The notes: generated by a model from the sequence alone, not told the origin. DNA of 8,192 nt from Ruminococcus sp. UBA4383 (GCA_002389995.1 DGRR01000099.1:1-8192); one strand, 5' to 3'; numbered from the stretch's first letter, positions 1-5,967 are shown. Program-made: numbers and translations.

Positions 1-936
1 CTCCATAACAAGAAAAATCTTATGGACGAACTCGCAAAGATAAACAGAATCATTGACAATAAAGCTGGCGAATGTTCAAGAGAAGTTTTGCTTGTCCTCG
101 ATGCAACTACTGGACAGAATGCAGTAAGTCAGGCAAAGCTTTTCAGCGAAACAGCACCGATTACAGGTATAGTTCTCACAAAGCTTGACGGTACTGCAAA
201 GGGCGGTATAGTAATATCAATTAAAAATGAACTCGGAATCCCTGTAAAATTAATAGGAGTAGGCGAGAAAATCGACGATTTACAGCCCTTTAACAGCCGT
301 ATGTTTGTAGATGCGCTTTTCGATACCCAGTACAGGGATATTGAAGAAGATGAGGAAGAAACAGAAGATATTTCAGATGTTCAGGAAGAATATGAAGACG
401 ATATCGAAGAAACTGAAATTTCCGAAGATGCTGAAAATAATGAACCCGATACAGAAGAATCAGAAGAAGAAGAAATTTCCGAACCTGTTCCCGAAAAGAA
501 GAAAAAAGGATTTTTCAGCGGTCTTTTCGGAAACCGTGACGAAGAACCCGAAGAAGAACCTGCTGAGGAAGAATCTGCCAAGGACATTGATGAAAGTGAA
601 AATGCAGAACTGCCCGAAGATATAAGTGAAGCCGATACAGATGAAATTATCCCCGAAGAAACAGAGGATATCCCCGAAATTACAGAGGAAATACCTGCTG
701 AGGAAGAAATTGTCCCGCCCGCTGTTGAAATCGAAGAACAGAAAGAAGAAATTCCACAGACTGTTGAAAATATCCCCGAACCCGTTCAGAATGATGATGT
801 CCCCGAAATTCAGAATACAGAAGATTCAGAAGATACTGAGGATTCCGAACCTGAACAGCCCGCAGAAGAACCTGCCCAGCCCGAAAAGAAAAAGAAAGGA
901 TTTTTCAGCAGACTTTTCGGCAGAAAGGATAAATAA
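1..936 (+). CDS. ftsY: FtsY, signal recognition particle receptor (3' part), with an acidic C-terminal extension
   Basis: This is the SRP receptor GTPase, which docks SRP-ribosome complexes at the membrane for co-translational insertion. The frame is open from base 1, so the 5' part (N-terminus, A/N region, G1-G3) lies outside the window. Visible residues 1-7 (LHNKKNL) are the sequence that follows the DTAGR G3 motif in FtsY. TKLDGTAKGG (residues 60-69) is G4, and the GVGE...DLQPF stretch contains G5. The NG domain ends at FVDALF (residue 107), where most FtsY proteins stop. Here 204 more residues follow, 84 of them Asp or Glu. KKKKGFFSGLFG (166-177) and KKKKGFFSRLFG (296-307) recur 130 residues apart, the second four residues from the C-terminus. 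Identity as FtsY is certain. The role of the tail is inferred: it resembles a relocated acidic A domain with membrane-targeting peptides. The stop is two bases before rdgB, so the two are probably cotranscribed. Confidence 0.95.
   Translation, partial: LHNKKNLMDELAKINRIIDNKAGECSREVLLVLDATTGQNAVSQAKLFSETAPITGIVLTKLDGTAKGGIVISIKNELGIPVKLIGVGEKIDDLQPFNSRMFVDALFDTQYRDIEEDEEETEDISDVQEEYEDDIEETEISEDAENNEPDTEESEEEEISEPVPEKKKKGFFSGLFGNRDEEPEEEPAEEESAKDIDESENAELPEDISEADTDEIIPEETEDIPEITEEIPAEEEIVPPAVEIEEQKEEIPQTVENIPEPVQNDDVPEIQNTEDSEDTEDSEPEQPAEEPAQPEKKKKGFFSRLFGRKDK
490..531 (+). repeat. Direct repeat copy 1, encoding the internal basic-aromatic motif of FtsY
   Basis: This 42-base stretch encodes PEKKKKGFFSGLFG. 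It recurs 390 bases later (880-921) with about five substitutions, three of them silent. Because the reading frame is kept and the spacing is exactly 130 codons, it is a coding-level duplication inside the low-complexity acidic tail. Four Lys followed by Gly-Phe-Phe and Leu-Phe is the pattern of a short amphipathic membrane-binding peptide (inference). Confidence 0.85.
880..921 (+). repeat. Direct repeat copy 2, encoding the C-terminal basic-aromatic motif of FtsY
   Basis: This is the second copy of the repeat, encoding PEKKKKGFFSRLFG followed by RKDK and the stop codon. It differs from the first copy at two Lys codons (AAG/AAA swaps), at Gly to Arg, and at one silent Gly codon. The extra Arg, Arg and Lys make this copy more basic than the first. 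Confidence 0.85.
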
Positions 937-938
937 TC

Positions 939-1523
939 ATGTTATACAGAATTGTAATGGCTACCAACAATCAGAACAAACTGCGTGAGGCAAAGAAAAT
1001 ATTGTCTCCGCTCGGAATAGATGTAATATCCCAGAAAGATGCAGGCGTGCATTGTGACCCAAATGAAAACGGTCAGACTTTTGAGGAAAATGCAAAGATA
1101 AAAGCCGGTGCAGTATATGATATTGCAAAACAGCCCGTAATTGCTGATGACAGCGGACTGTGTGTGGATATTCTTGACGGCAGACCGGGAGTATATTCGG
1201 CAAGATATGCCCCTGACGGTGAAAAATGCAGTAAACTGCTTGACGAAATGAAAGATATTCCCGATGAAAAAAGAATGGCATATTTTGAATGTTGTATAGC
1301 ATTTATTGACGAAAACGGTGAATGTCATACATTTTCAGGACGCTGTGAGGGTAAAATCGGATATGAGGAAAAGGGTACAAATGGTTTCGGCTATGACCCT
1401 GTATTCGTGAGCGGAGATAAAACTCTTGCGGAAATGTCCGCTGATGAGAAAAATAAAATAAGCCACCGTGGTGCGGCTATGAGAGAATTGTACAAATACC
1501 TTAAAGAAAGTTATGGTGAATAA
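939..1523 (+). CDS. rdgB: RdgB/HAM1-type XTP/dITP diphosphatase
   Basis: This enzyme hydrolyses non-canonical purine triphosphates (dITP, XTP, ITP) to the monophosphate and pyrophosphate, keeping deaminated purines out of DNA and RNA. At 194 residues it has the normal family length. Diagnostic motifs are ATNNQNKL (8-15) at the substrate-binding N-terminus, TFEENA (47-52), ADDSGL (69-74) with the catalytic Asp pair, FGYDPVF (150-156) in the base-recognition loop, and ISHR (174-177) near the C-terminus. The ATG at 939 is preceded by AAAGGA inside the last codons of ftsY. A later ATG at 957 would cut off the first beta strand, so 939 is preferred. The gene sits two bases after ftsY, and its end carries the ribosome-binding site of yhbY, so it is part of the same operon. 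Confidence 0.96.
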   Translation: MLYRIVMATNNQNKLREAKKILSPLGIDVISQKDAGVHCDPNENGQTFEENAKIKAGAVYDIAKQPVIADDSGLCVDILDGRPGVYSARYAPDGEKCSKLLDEMKDIPDEKRMAYFECCIAFIDENGECHTFSGRCEGKIGYEEKGTNGFGYDPVFVSGDKTLAEMSADEKNKISHRGAAMRELYKYLKESYGE

Positions 1524-1524
1524 T

Positions 1525-1830
1525 ATGCTTACAAGCAAACAGAGAGCATATCTCAGAGGTATCGCCTCGGAGTATGAAACAATATATCAGATAGGAAAAA
1601 ACGGCGTGACAGATGCAGTATGCAGGGATATTGCAGAGGCTCTCAGAAAAAGAGAACTCATAAAACTCAGAGTCCTTGAAAATTCAGGCTGGACTGCAAG
1701 AGAAGCCGCAGATGCAGTCGCTCAGGCTACTGATTCAGATGTAGTTCAGGTTATAGGCTCAAAATTCGTGCTTTTCAAAAGAAACCCAAAAGAACCCGTT
1801 ATAGAGGGAATCCCGAAGGATAATAAATGA
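1525..1830 (+). CDS. yhbY: YhbY family RNA-binding protein (CRM domain), ribosome assembly
   Basis: This is a small single-domain CRM protein (101 residues) of the family including E. coli YhbY and B. subtilis YqeI, which binds pre-ribosomal RNA and associates with large-subunit precursors. MLTSKQRAYLRG is the typical family start, and GKNG (24-27) is the conserved GxxG loop used for RNA contact, followed by the helix TDAVCRDIAEAL. An in-frame ATG at 1513 would add four residues and overlap rdgB. The ATG at 1525 is preferred because GGTGA (1515-1519) lies five bases before it and the resulting N-terminus fits the family. The stop overlaps the nadD start (ATGA), which suggests translational coupling. 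Confidence 0.93.
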   Translation: MLTSKQRAYLRGIASEYETIYQIGKNGVTDAVCRDIAEALRKRELIKLRVLENSGWTAREAADAVAQATDSDVVQVIGSKFVLFKRNPKEPVIEGIPKDNK

Positions 1831-2420
1831 AAACAGGCATATACGGCGGAAGCTTCAATCCTGTACACAACGGACATATGCACCTTGCGGAAACGGCTAT
1901 GAAAGAATTTGGACTTGACAGGATATATTTTGTACCGTGCAGAATATCTCCGCACAGATTTGACGGGGATTATGTATCAGGCGCAGACAGACTGGAAATG
2001 CTGCGCCTTGCCTGCGGAAACAGACAGGAATTTCAGGTAAGCAGATACGAACTTGAAAATCAGAGAACAAGTTACAGCATATATACTGTCGAACATTTCA
2101 GAAGAAAATTTCCTGATGATGAACTGTTTCTCCTTGTGGGCAGCGATATGCTTATGAGCTTTGAAACATGGTACAGGTTTGAGGATATATTAAAAAATGT
2201 AACGCTCGCTGTTATTTCAAGAAATCAGGGAGACAGGAATATTTTAATTGAAAAAGCTCAAAAACTTGGTGAATATGGCAGAATTATCATAGGAAAATCA
2301 GCCCCTTTGGTGATATCTTCAACGGAAATACGAAAAAAAATTGCAAAAAATGAGAATTACTCTTGCTATCTTGATGAAAATGTAGTACAATATATAAAGT
2401 CGGAAAATTTATACCGATGA
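1827..2420 (+). CDS. nadD: Nicotinate-nucleotide adenylyltransferase NadD
   Basis: This enzyme transfers AMP from ATP to nicotinic acid mononucleotide, giving deamido-NAD in NAD synthesis. Its length of 197 residues is normal. GGSFNPVHNGH (7-17) contains the nucleotidyltransferase (T/H)xGH signature. GSD (105-107) followed by the ETWYRFEDIL segment is the nicotinate-binding region typical of NadD. ISSTEIR (163-169) is the second ATP-binding motif. The start is ATG in an ATGA overlap with yhbY, with AAGGA (1816-1820) at good spacing. The yhbY-nadD-yqeK order is the conserved Firmicutes arrangement (yqeI-nadD-yqeK in B. subtilis). Confidence 0.97.
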   Translation: MKTGIYGGSFNPVHNGHMHLAETAMKEFGLDRIYFVPCRISPHRFDGDYVSGADRLEMLRLACGNRQEFQVSRYELENQRTSYSIYTVEHFRRKFPDDELFLLVGSDMLMSFETWYRFEDILKNVTLAVISRNQGDRNILIEKAQKLGEYGRIIIGKSAPLVISSTEIRKKIAKNENYSCYLDENVVQYIKSENLYR

Positions 2421-2432
2421 TAATTTAAGAGA

Positions 2433-2447
2433 GAGGTGATTTTTTTG
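2433..2447 (+). promoter_or_regulatory. Ribosome-binding site that fixes a TTG start for yqeK
   Basis: GAGGTGA (2433-2439) is a strong Shine-Dalgarno core, followed by five T-rich bases and the TTG codon at 2445-2447. The only earlier in-frame start candidate, GTG at 2436, is part of the Shine-Dalgarno itself and so cannot be properly spaced from it. The rare TTG start may lower yqeK yield compared with nadD (inference). Confidence 0.75.
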
Positions 2448-3029
2448 TTTTACGATACTGACAGCATGAAAAAATATTTAAAAGAGCATCTTTCTCAGAA
2501 ACGTTTTCAACATTCACTCAATGTTGCTGCGGAATGCAGAAAGCTCGCAATCAAATACGGGGAGGATACCGACAAAGCCTATATCGCAGGTCTTCTCCAC
2601 GATATATGCAAGGAAATGCCGCACGAAAAACAAAGGGAACTCGTCCTTAAAAGCGGATTTACTGTGTGCCGTGAGGAACTCGAAACACGCTCACTCCTGC
2701 ACGGAATAGCAGGTGCATACTATGTCAAGAAAAAATTCGGAATCGAAGATATAGATATCCTCAATTCCATACGCTTTCATACAGTCGGCAGGGCAGGTAT
2801 GTCAAGACTTGAAGAAATAGTCTACCTCGGCGACCTCGTTTCAGCCGAAAGAGATTACAAAGATGTTGACAAAATGAGAAAAATAACTTATACTGATATA
2901 AATGATGCTATGAGAGAGGCTTTCTCATTTTCAATAAAATCAGTGGTGAAAAAAGGTGGAGTTATACCGCTATGCACCGTTGAGGGGTACAATTTTTACA
3001 CAAGATTACAAAAAGAATATAATCCGTAA
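2445..3029 (+). CDS. yqeK: YqeK, HD-domain hydrolase (bis(5'-nucleosyl)-tetraphosphatase family)
   Basis: This is an HD-superfamily metal-dependent phosphohydrolase. The B. subtilis relative cleaves Ap4A symmetrically to ADP, so a role in clearing alarmone-like dinucleotides is expected. With the TTG start it has 194 residues. Putative metal ligands are H23 (in RFQHS), H52-D53 (LLHDICKE), H86 (LLHGIAG), H112 (RFHTVGR) and D130 (YLGDLVSAER). RFHTVGRAGMSRLEE is the family signature. The TTG at 2445 is chosen because GAGGTGA (2433-2439) sits five bases before it. The earlier in-frame GTG at 2436 lies inside that ribosome-binding site, and ATG 2466 would shorten the first helix. The gene follows nadD by 24 bases. 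Confidence 0.93.
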   Translation: MFYDTDSMKKYLKEHLSQKRFQHSLNVAAECRKLAIKYGEDTDKAYIAGLLHDICKEMPHEKQRELVLKSGFTVCREELETRSLLHGIAGAYYVKKKFGIEDIDILNSIRFHTVGRAGMSRLEEIVYLGDLVSAERDYKDVDKMRKITYTDINDAMREAFSFSIKSVVKKGGVIPLCTVEGYNFYTRLQKEYNP

Positions 3030-3057
3030 AACAGAATACCTGAAAAGAGGCTTTTTA

Positions 3058-4740
3058 ATGATAGAAAAGGATACTGTCAACGATGACAGCAAAGAAGTGC
3101 CAAAAGCCGAAAAAATTAAAAGACTCGGCAAAATAAGACTTATTGACGGGGTTCTGCCCGAAAATATCGACCCGACCAAAGGTCCTGAACCCGAAAGAAT
3201 GACGTTCTATGCAAACCATGCCGCAAAACGTTCTCCGCTCTATGATATGAATAATACAAGAGAATTTAAACCTTCTTCATATAAGGGAAAATATGAGGCA
3301 AGACCTATCGACTGGAATGACTACGAGAACGATTCCGACTGGGACCCGCAGTTCGGAACAAATAATCAAAATAATTCTTCCCAACAGTACGATGAAAAAT
3401 ATGCAGGTTCTGACAGCCACATCGTACTTAAAAGAAATTCCCCCGAAAATACGGACGACAGGAATATTTCCGAAGAAAATAATAAAAATACTAAAAAGAA
3501 GAAAAAAAATTCTGAGGAAAATAAAATGAAAAAAGCAGAAAAGCTTAGAAAAAAAAGAAAAGCCAATGCAGTCAATTTCTTTGTGAAGCTTGTATCAATT
3601 GCACTCACTCTCACTACTATGGCTTTGCTTGTACTCCATATGCCGATTTTTATAGATACCAAAACAGGCGACAAGGTTTCAATAACCTACCTCGTCAAGC
3701 ACTGGCAGCCCCTCGTTACCGTTGAGGGCGAAATCGACAAAACCAAAATAGTGGAAAATATCCAGATAGATGAAGAAACAGTTGAACCCGATTATACAGA
3801 CGGTCTCGACCTCCCTCAGCTTGTGGAAGGTCAGTACAGCGTGCTTTTGCTGGGATTTGATGAGGACGTTTTCAATACCGATGTAATGTGGGTGTGTCAG
3901 TTCGATATAGGTAACGGAAAATTAAATATCCTGCAAATACCGAGAGACTGCTGTCTGCCCGATTATACCACAAGCGTAACAGGAAAAATAAACAGCGTCT
4001 ATTCAATGGGAAGAAGTGACATAAATCCACCTATACAGCGTGTTGTCGATGCTGTTCAGGAAAATTTCGGAATCCCCATAGATGCATATATAACTACTGT
4101 ATGCTATGATATCGTGGATATGGTTGACCTCATAGGAGGAATCCCGATACACATTGACAATGAAATAATCTATGAGGCTGACAAGATAATCCCCGCAGGT
4201 GATGTCGTTTTGAACGGCGCACAGTCCGAATGGTTTATCCGTTTCAGAAGGGAATGGCTTACAGGTGATATAGGACGTATGCAGAATCAGAGACGTTTCA
4301 TGGCGGCTGCTATGAGCAAACTCATAAGCATAGTTGCCGATGAGGGAAGAATGAAGCTTTACAGCTATATGAAACAGATATATGACAATGAGTATATCTA
4401 TACCGATATGAGCCTTGAAGATATAAGTATGCTCGCAGATTTTGCGTCTACTCTTTCAATGGACAGCGTACAGGTAAATATGGTTCCCGGAGAAGATGCT
4501 GAATATTATGCCCCTGACGGTCATATCTATGATGTTTATTCCATTCACCGAGATGAAACTCTCGATATGCTGAACAAGTATTACAGACCCTATCAGCGTC
4601 CCATGTTCAAAACAGATACTGCTATTGTTGAACTTATCGAAAACCACAGCTACACTATTTATGACGATACAAGCGAAACTCTTGATGACCTCCAGAATGC
4701 GACAGAACCTAAGCGTGACCCCAATAAAGCTGTAAAATAA
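3058..4740 (+). CDS. LytR-CpsA-Psr (LCP) family cell-wall ligase with long basic cytoplasmic N-terminus
   Basis: LCP proteins transfer undecaprenyl-linked teichoic acid or polysaccharide onto peptidoglycan on the outer face of the membrane. The protein has 560 residues: a charged, low-complexity cytoplasmic region (about 1-173, with Lys-rich blocks near 145-170), one transmembrane segment (about 174-197), then the LCP domain. The domain starts at VLLLGFDED (262-270) and includes D275 (NTDVM), R296 (IPRD), KINSVYSMG, a hydrophobic VDMVDLIGG stretch, the R395-x-R397 pair and R407 in GDIGRMQNQ. The family usually has Arg before the Thr/Ser-Asp of the first motif; here Asn stands there. The ATG at 3058 is chosen from AAAAGAGG seven bases upstream; a longer frame from 2956 would overlap yqeK. 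An LCP gene between yqeK and rsfS is common in Clostridia. Confidence 0.92.
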   Translation: MIEKDTVNDDSKEVPKAEKIKRLGKIRLIDGVLPENIDPTKGPEPERMTFYANHAAKRSPLYDMNNTREFKPSSYKGKYEARPIDWNDYENDSDWDPQFGTNNQNNSSQQYDEKYAGSDSHIVLKRNSPENTDDRNISEENNKNTKKKKKNSEENKMKKAEKLRKKRKANAVNFFVKLVSIALTLTTMALLVLHMPIFIDTKTGDKVSITYLVKHWQPLVTVEGEIDKTKIVENIQIDEETVEPDYTDGLDLPQLVEGQYSVLLLGFDEDVFNTDVMWVCQFDIGNGKLNILQIPRDCCLPDYTTSVTGKINSVYSMGRSDINPPIQRVVDAVQENFGIPIDAYITTVCYDIVDMVDLIGGIPIHIDNEIIYEADKIIPAGDVVLNGAQSEWFIRFRREWLTGDIGRMQNQRRFMAAAMSKLISIVADEGRMKLYSYMKQIYDNEYIYTDMSLEDISMLADFASTLSMDSVQVNMVPGEDAEYYAPDGHIYDVYSIHRDETLDMLNKYYRPYQRPMFKTDTAIVELIENHSYTIYDDTSETLDDLQNATEPKRDPNKAVK

Positions 4741-4755
4741 GAAAGGAATGATATA

Positions 4756-5115
4756 ATGACTGAACAGGAAAAACTTGAACTGATTGTAAAAACTCTCGAC
4801 GACAGGAGAGGAGAAGATATTCAGGCTCTTAAAATCTCTGATTTGACTATCCTTGCAGACTATTTCGTAATAGTCAACGGTACAAGCAATACCCACGTCA
4901 GAACACTTGCTGATGAAGTGGAATTTCAGCTTTCACAGAAAGGCATTGAACCGCAAAGACGTGAGGCTGATACGGGCAATACATGGATAATCCTCGACTA
5001 TGCCGATATTATAGTACACGTTTTCTATAAGGAAACAAGAAATTTCTATAACCTCGAAAGTCTCTGGGCAGACGGTCAGCCCGTTGATATAAGCCATTTG
5101 ATTGTTAAGGAGTAA
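4756..5115 (+). CDS. rsfS: Ribosomal silencing factor RsfS
   Basis: RsfS binds ribosomal protein uL14 on the 50S subunit and blocks joining with 30S, lowering translation when nutrients are short. The 119-residue protein has the usual length. Recognisable family segments are DDRRGEDIQALKISDLTILADYF near the N-terminus, VNGTSNTHVRTLADEV, WIILDYADIIVHVF, and RNFYNLESLW near the C-terminus, all conserved in the nucleotidyltransferase-like RsfS fold. AAAGGA (4742-4747) precedes the ATG by eight bases. The gene follows LCP by 15 bases and completes the conserved nadD-yqeK-(LCP)-rsfS cluster. Confidence 0.96.
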   Translation: MTEQEKLELIVKTLDDRRGEDIQALKISDLTILADYFVIVNGTSNTHVRTLADEVEFQLSQKGIEPQRREADTGNTWIILDYADIIVHVFYKETRNFYNLESLWADGQPVDISHLIVKE

Positions 5116-5116
5116 T

Positions 5117-5464
5117 ATGAACGAAAACGGAAGAAATATCTGCATCGCAGTAGCAGTATATACTGCCATAAAACAGATACTTAATTTAATCATAGGCGGA
5201 TTTTTCTGGGGCGGTCTGCTGATTGCAGTCGGAATCCCGCTGATAATGGGACTGCTTCTTCTTTCAGGGATAAAATATATGAACTATGCAGTATCTGCAA
5301 TGATAGCTGTTGTAGTTATCCGCCACATAGGATATAACATAACAAATTTGCCGTCAACAGCTATATATCTCATAGAGGCGGTTGCAGATGTATTTTGTAT
5401 TATTCAGCTCACCCTGAACAGAAATGTAAGGGAAAATTTCAGCAAGGGTATAGGCGGAAAATAA
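5117..5464 (+). CDS. Small integral membrane protein of unknown function
   Basis: I do not recognise this 115-residue protein. It is strongly hydrophobic, with likely membrane segments at about 8-26, 28-50, 56-70 and 79-100, so three or four passes. The tail (101-115) is short and basic, so it probably faces the cytoplasm. There is no cysteine pair, no charged pore motif and no signal-peptidase site that I can see. The ATG at 5117 has AAGGAG (5107-5112) at the end of rsfS; a TTG at 5102 in the same frame lies before that site and is not preferred. It begins two bases after the rsfS stop and is the last gene before the rpsU promoter, so it is probably expressed with rsfS. Confidence 0.75.
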   Translation: MNENGRNICIAVAVYTAIKQILNLIIGGFFWGGLLIAVGIPLIMGLLLLSGIKYMNYAVSAMIAVVVIRHIGYNITNLPSTAIYLIEAVADVFCIIQLTLNRNVRENFSKGIGGK

Positions 5465-5481
5465 GTTAAAGAGGATATTTC

Positions 5482-5508
5482 CAACAAATTAATATGTTAA
5501 TATTGTTG
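5482..5508 (+). repeat. AT-rich imperfect inverted repeat upstream of the rpsU promoter
   Basis: CAACAA (5482-5487) is complementary to TTGTTG (5503-5508). Inside them, ATTAA (5488-5492) pairs with TTAAT (5497-5501), leaving a TATG loop and one bulged A at 5502, for 11 pairs in all. It lies 18 bases after the membrane-protein stop and 35 bases before the rpsU -35 box. No T-run follows, so it is not a standard intrinsic terminator. It could be a weak 3' end structure or a protein-binding palindrome; I cannot tell which. Confidence 0.5.
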
Positions 5509-5543
5509 CAAAGTAACGAAATTGAGGTAATTAAAAAAAATGC

Positions 5544-5572
5544 TTGACATCTCCTCGGTTTTGTGCTAAAAT
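5544..5572 (+). promoter_or_regulatory. Sigma-A-type promoter of rpsU (extended -10)
   Basis: TTGACA (5544-5549) is a perfect -35 box. It is separated by 17 bases from TAAAAT (5567-5572), which is preceded by TG at 5564-5565 to give an extended -10. Transcription would start near 5579, leaving a leader of about 130 bases before rpsU. An A-rich run (5531-5540) directly upstream of the -35 box could act as an UP-like element (inference). Confidence 0.85.
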
Positions 5573-5590
5573 ATATCTATATTCTTTATT

Positions 5591-5694
5591 GCAGAATTAT
5601 ATGAAAATTGTCTGCTGTGATTCAGAGTGCATGATGCCACACGCCTTTCGGCGGTTAGCATATATATGTCGGTCTATCCGATAAACCTCTGAAT
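5591..5694 (+). ncRNA. Structured 5' leader of rpsU (hairpin plus three-way junction), candidate cis-regulatory RNA
   Basis: Four stems can be drawn by hand. GCAGA (5591-5595) pairs with TCTGC (5611-5615). ATTCAGAG (5620-5627) pairs with CTCTGAAT (5687-5694) as an 8-bp closing stem. Inside it, ATGC (5634-5637) with GCAT (5658-5661), stacked on CGCC (5642-5645) with GGCG (5650-5653), makes one arm with a TTTC tetraloop. TCGG (5669-5672) with CCGA (5678-5681), extended by two pairs, makes the second arm. The closing stem ends three bases before the purine-rich Shine-Dalgarno at 5697-5703. I do not recognise a named riboswitch or ribosomal-leader class. Control of bS21 synthesis is inference from position. 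Confidence 0.5.
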
Positions 5695-5710
5695 AAGGGA
5701 GGGAAATGTA

Positions 5711-5884
5711 ATGGCAGAAGTTCGTGTCGGTAAGAACGAATCTTTGGACACTGCTCTTAAAAGATTTAAGAGATCATGTGCTAAGGACGGCGTTATTGCT
5801 GAAGTTCGTAAGAGAGAACACTACGAAAAACCTTCAGTAAAACGCAAGAAGAAGTCCGAGGCAGCTCGTAAGCGTAAATATTAA
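5711..5884 (+). CDS. rpsU: 30S ribosomal protein bS21
   Basis: This 57-residue protein is bS21, a small-subunit protein near the mRNA exit and anti-Shine-Dalgarno region that helps translation initiation. It starts MAEVRVGKNESLDTALKRFK, the family N-terminus, continues with RSCAKDGVI and a charged helix, and ends in a very basic tail (KRKKKSEAARKRKY). The ribosome-binding site GGGAGGG (5697-5703) lies seven bases before the ATG and is one of the strongest in the window, fitting high expression. The gene has its own promoter and terminator, so it is a single-gene unit. Its codons (many CGT, AAG, GTT) differ from the flanking genes in the way usual for ribosomal proteins. Confidence 0.97.
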   Translation: MAEVRVGKNESLDTALKRFKRSCAKDGVIAEVRKREHYEKPSVKRKKKSEAARKRKY

Positions 5885-5902
5885 TCTTACGACAGTTATG
5901 TA

Positions 5903-5942
5903 TATTGATGAAAGCAGGTGTCAAAACCTGCTTTTTTCAATA
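5903..5942 (+). terminator. Intrinsic terminator after rpsU
   Basis: AAAGCAGGT (5911-5919) pairs with ACCTGCTTT (5926-5934) around a six-base loop, and six T's begin at 5932. The base of the stem extends in the same register: TATTGA (5903-5908) pairs with TCAATA (5937-5942), separated by a G-T pair and a T-T mismatch. It stands 18 bases after the rpsU stop. Confidence 0.88.
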
Positions 5943-5946
5943 TGAT
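5918..5946 (+). promoter_or_regulatory. Possible promoter for aroQ-pepP overlapping the terminator
   Basis: TATGAT (5941-5946) matches five of six -10 bases. Seventeen bases upstream is GTGTCA (5918-5923), four of six for a -35 box, which falls in the loop of the rpsU terminator. A start near 5952 would leave only about 15 bases before aroQ, just enough to include its ribosome-binding site. Read-through from rpsU is the alternative. Confidence 0.3.
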
Positions 5947-5967
5947 AAACTTTAAAGGAGAATAAAT

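Noticed and set aside
496..510. A-rich run in the first FtsY motif as a possible programmed -1 frameshift site (AAAAAAG)
   Set aside because: The G lies at the first base of a codon in the ftsY frame, so the run is not in the X-XXY-YYZ register needed for -1 slippage, and the zero frame continues normally to a sensible end.
381..587. Serine-rich minus-strand open frame inside the ftsY tail
   Set aside because: It is the reverse complement of GAA/GAT-rich acidic codons, which naturally lack stops and read as Ser. It has no separate ribosome-binding site or family signature.
311..988. Plus-strand Lys-rich open frames overlapping the ftsY tail and the start of rdgB
   Set aside because: They are +1-frame readings of the acidic repeats (GAAGAA read as AAGAAG) and have no ribosome-binding site.
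2956..3057. Longer start for the LCP gene overlapping yqeK
   Set aside because: The extra 34 residues overlap yqeK coding sequence and lack a ribosome-binding site, while ATG 3058 has AAAAGAGG at correct spacing.
4456..4896. Minus-strand open frame of 146 codons across the LCP end and rsfS start
   Set aside because: It is antisense to two well-supported genes, has no recognisable domain, and mirrors their codon pattern.
5551..5556. CTCCTC as an anti-Shine-Dalgarno partner for the rpsU ribosome-binding site
   Set aside because: It lies in the promoter spacer, upstream of the predicted start, so it would not be in the transcript.
5580..5710. rpsU leader as a purine-type riboswitch or a tRNA
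   Set aside because: It has a three-way junction shape, but the conserved junction and loop bases of purine riboswitches are missing, and there is no acceptor or T-loop pattern of a tRNA.
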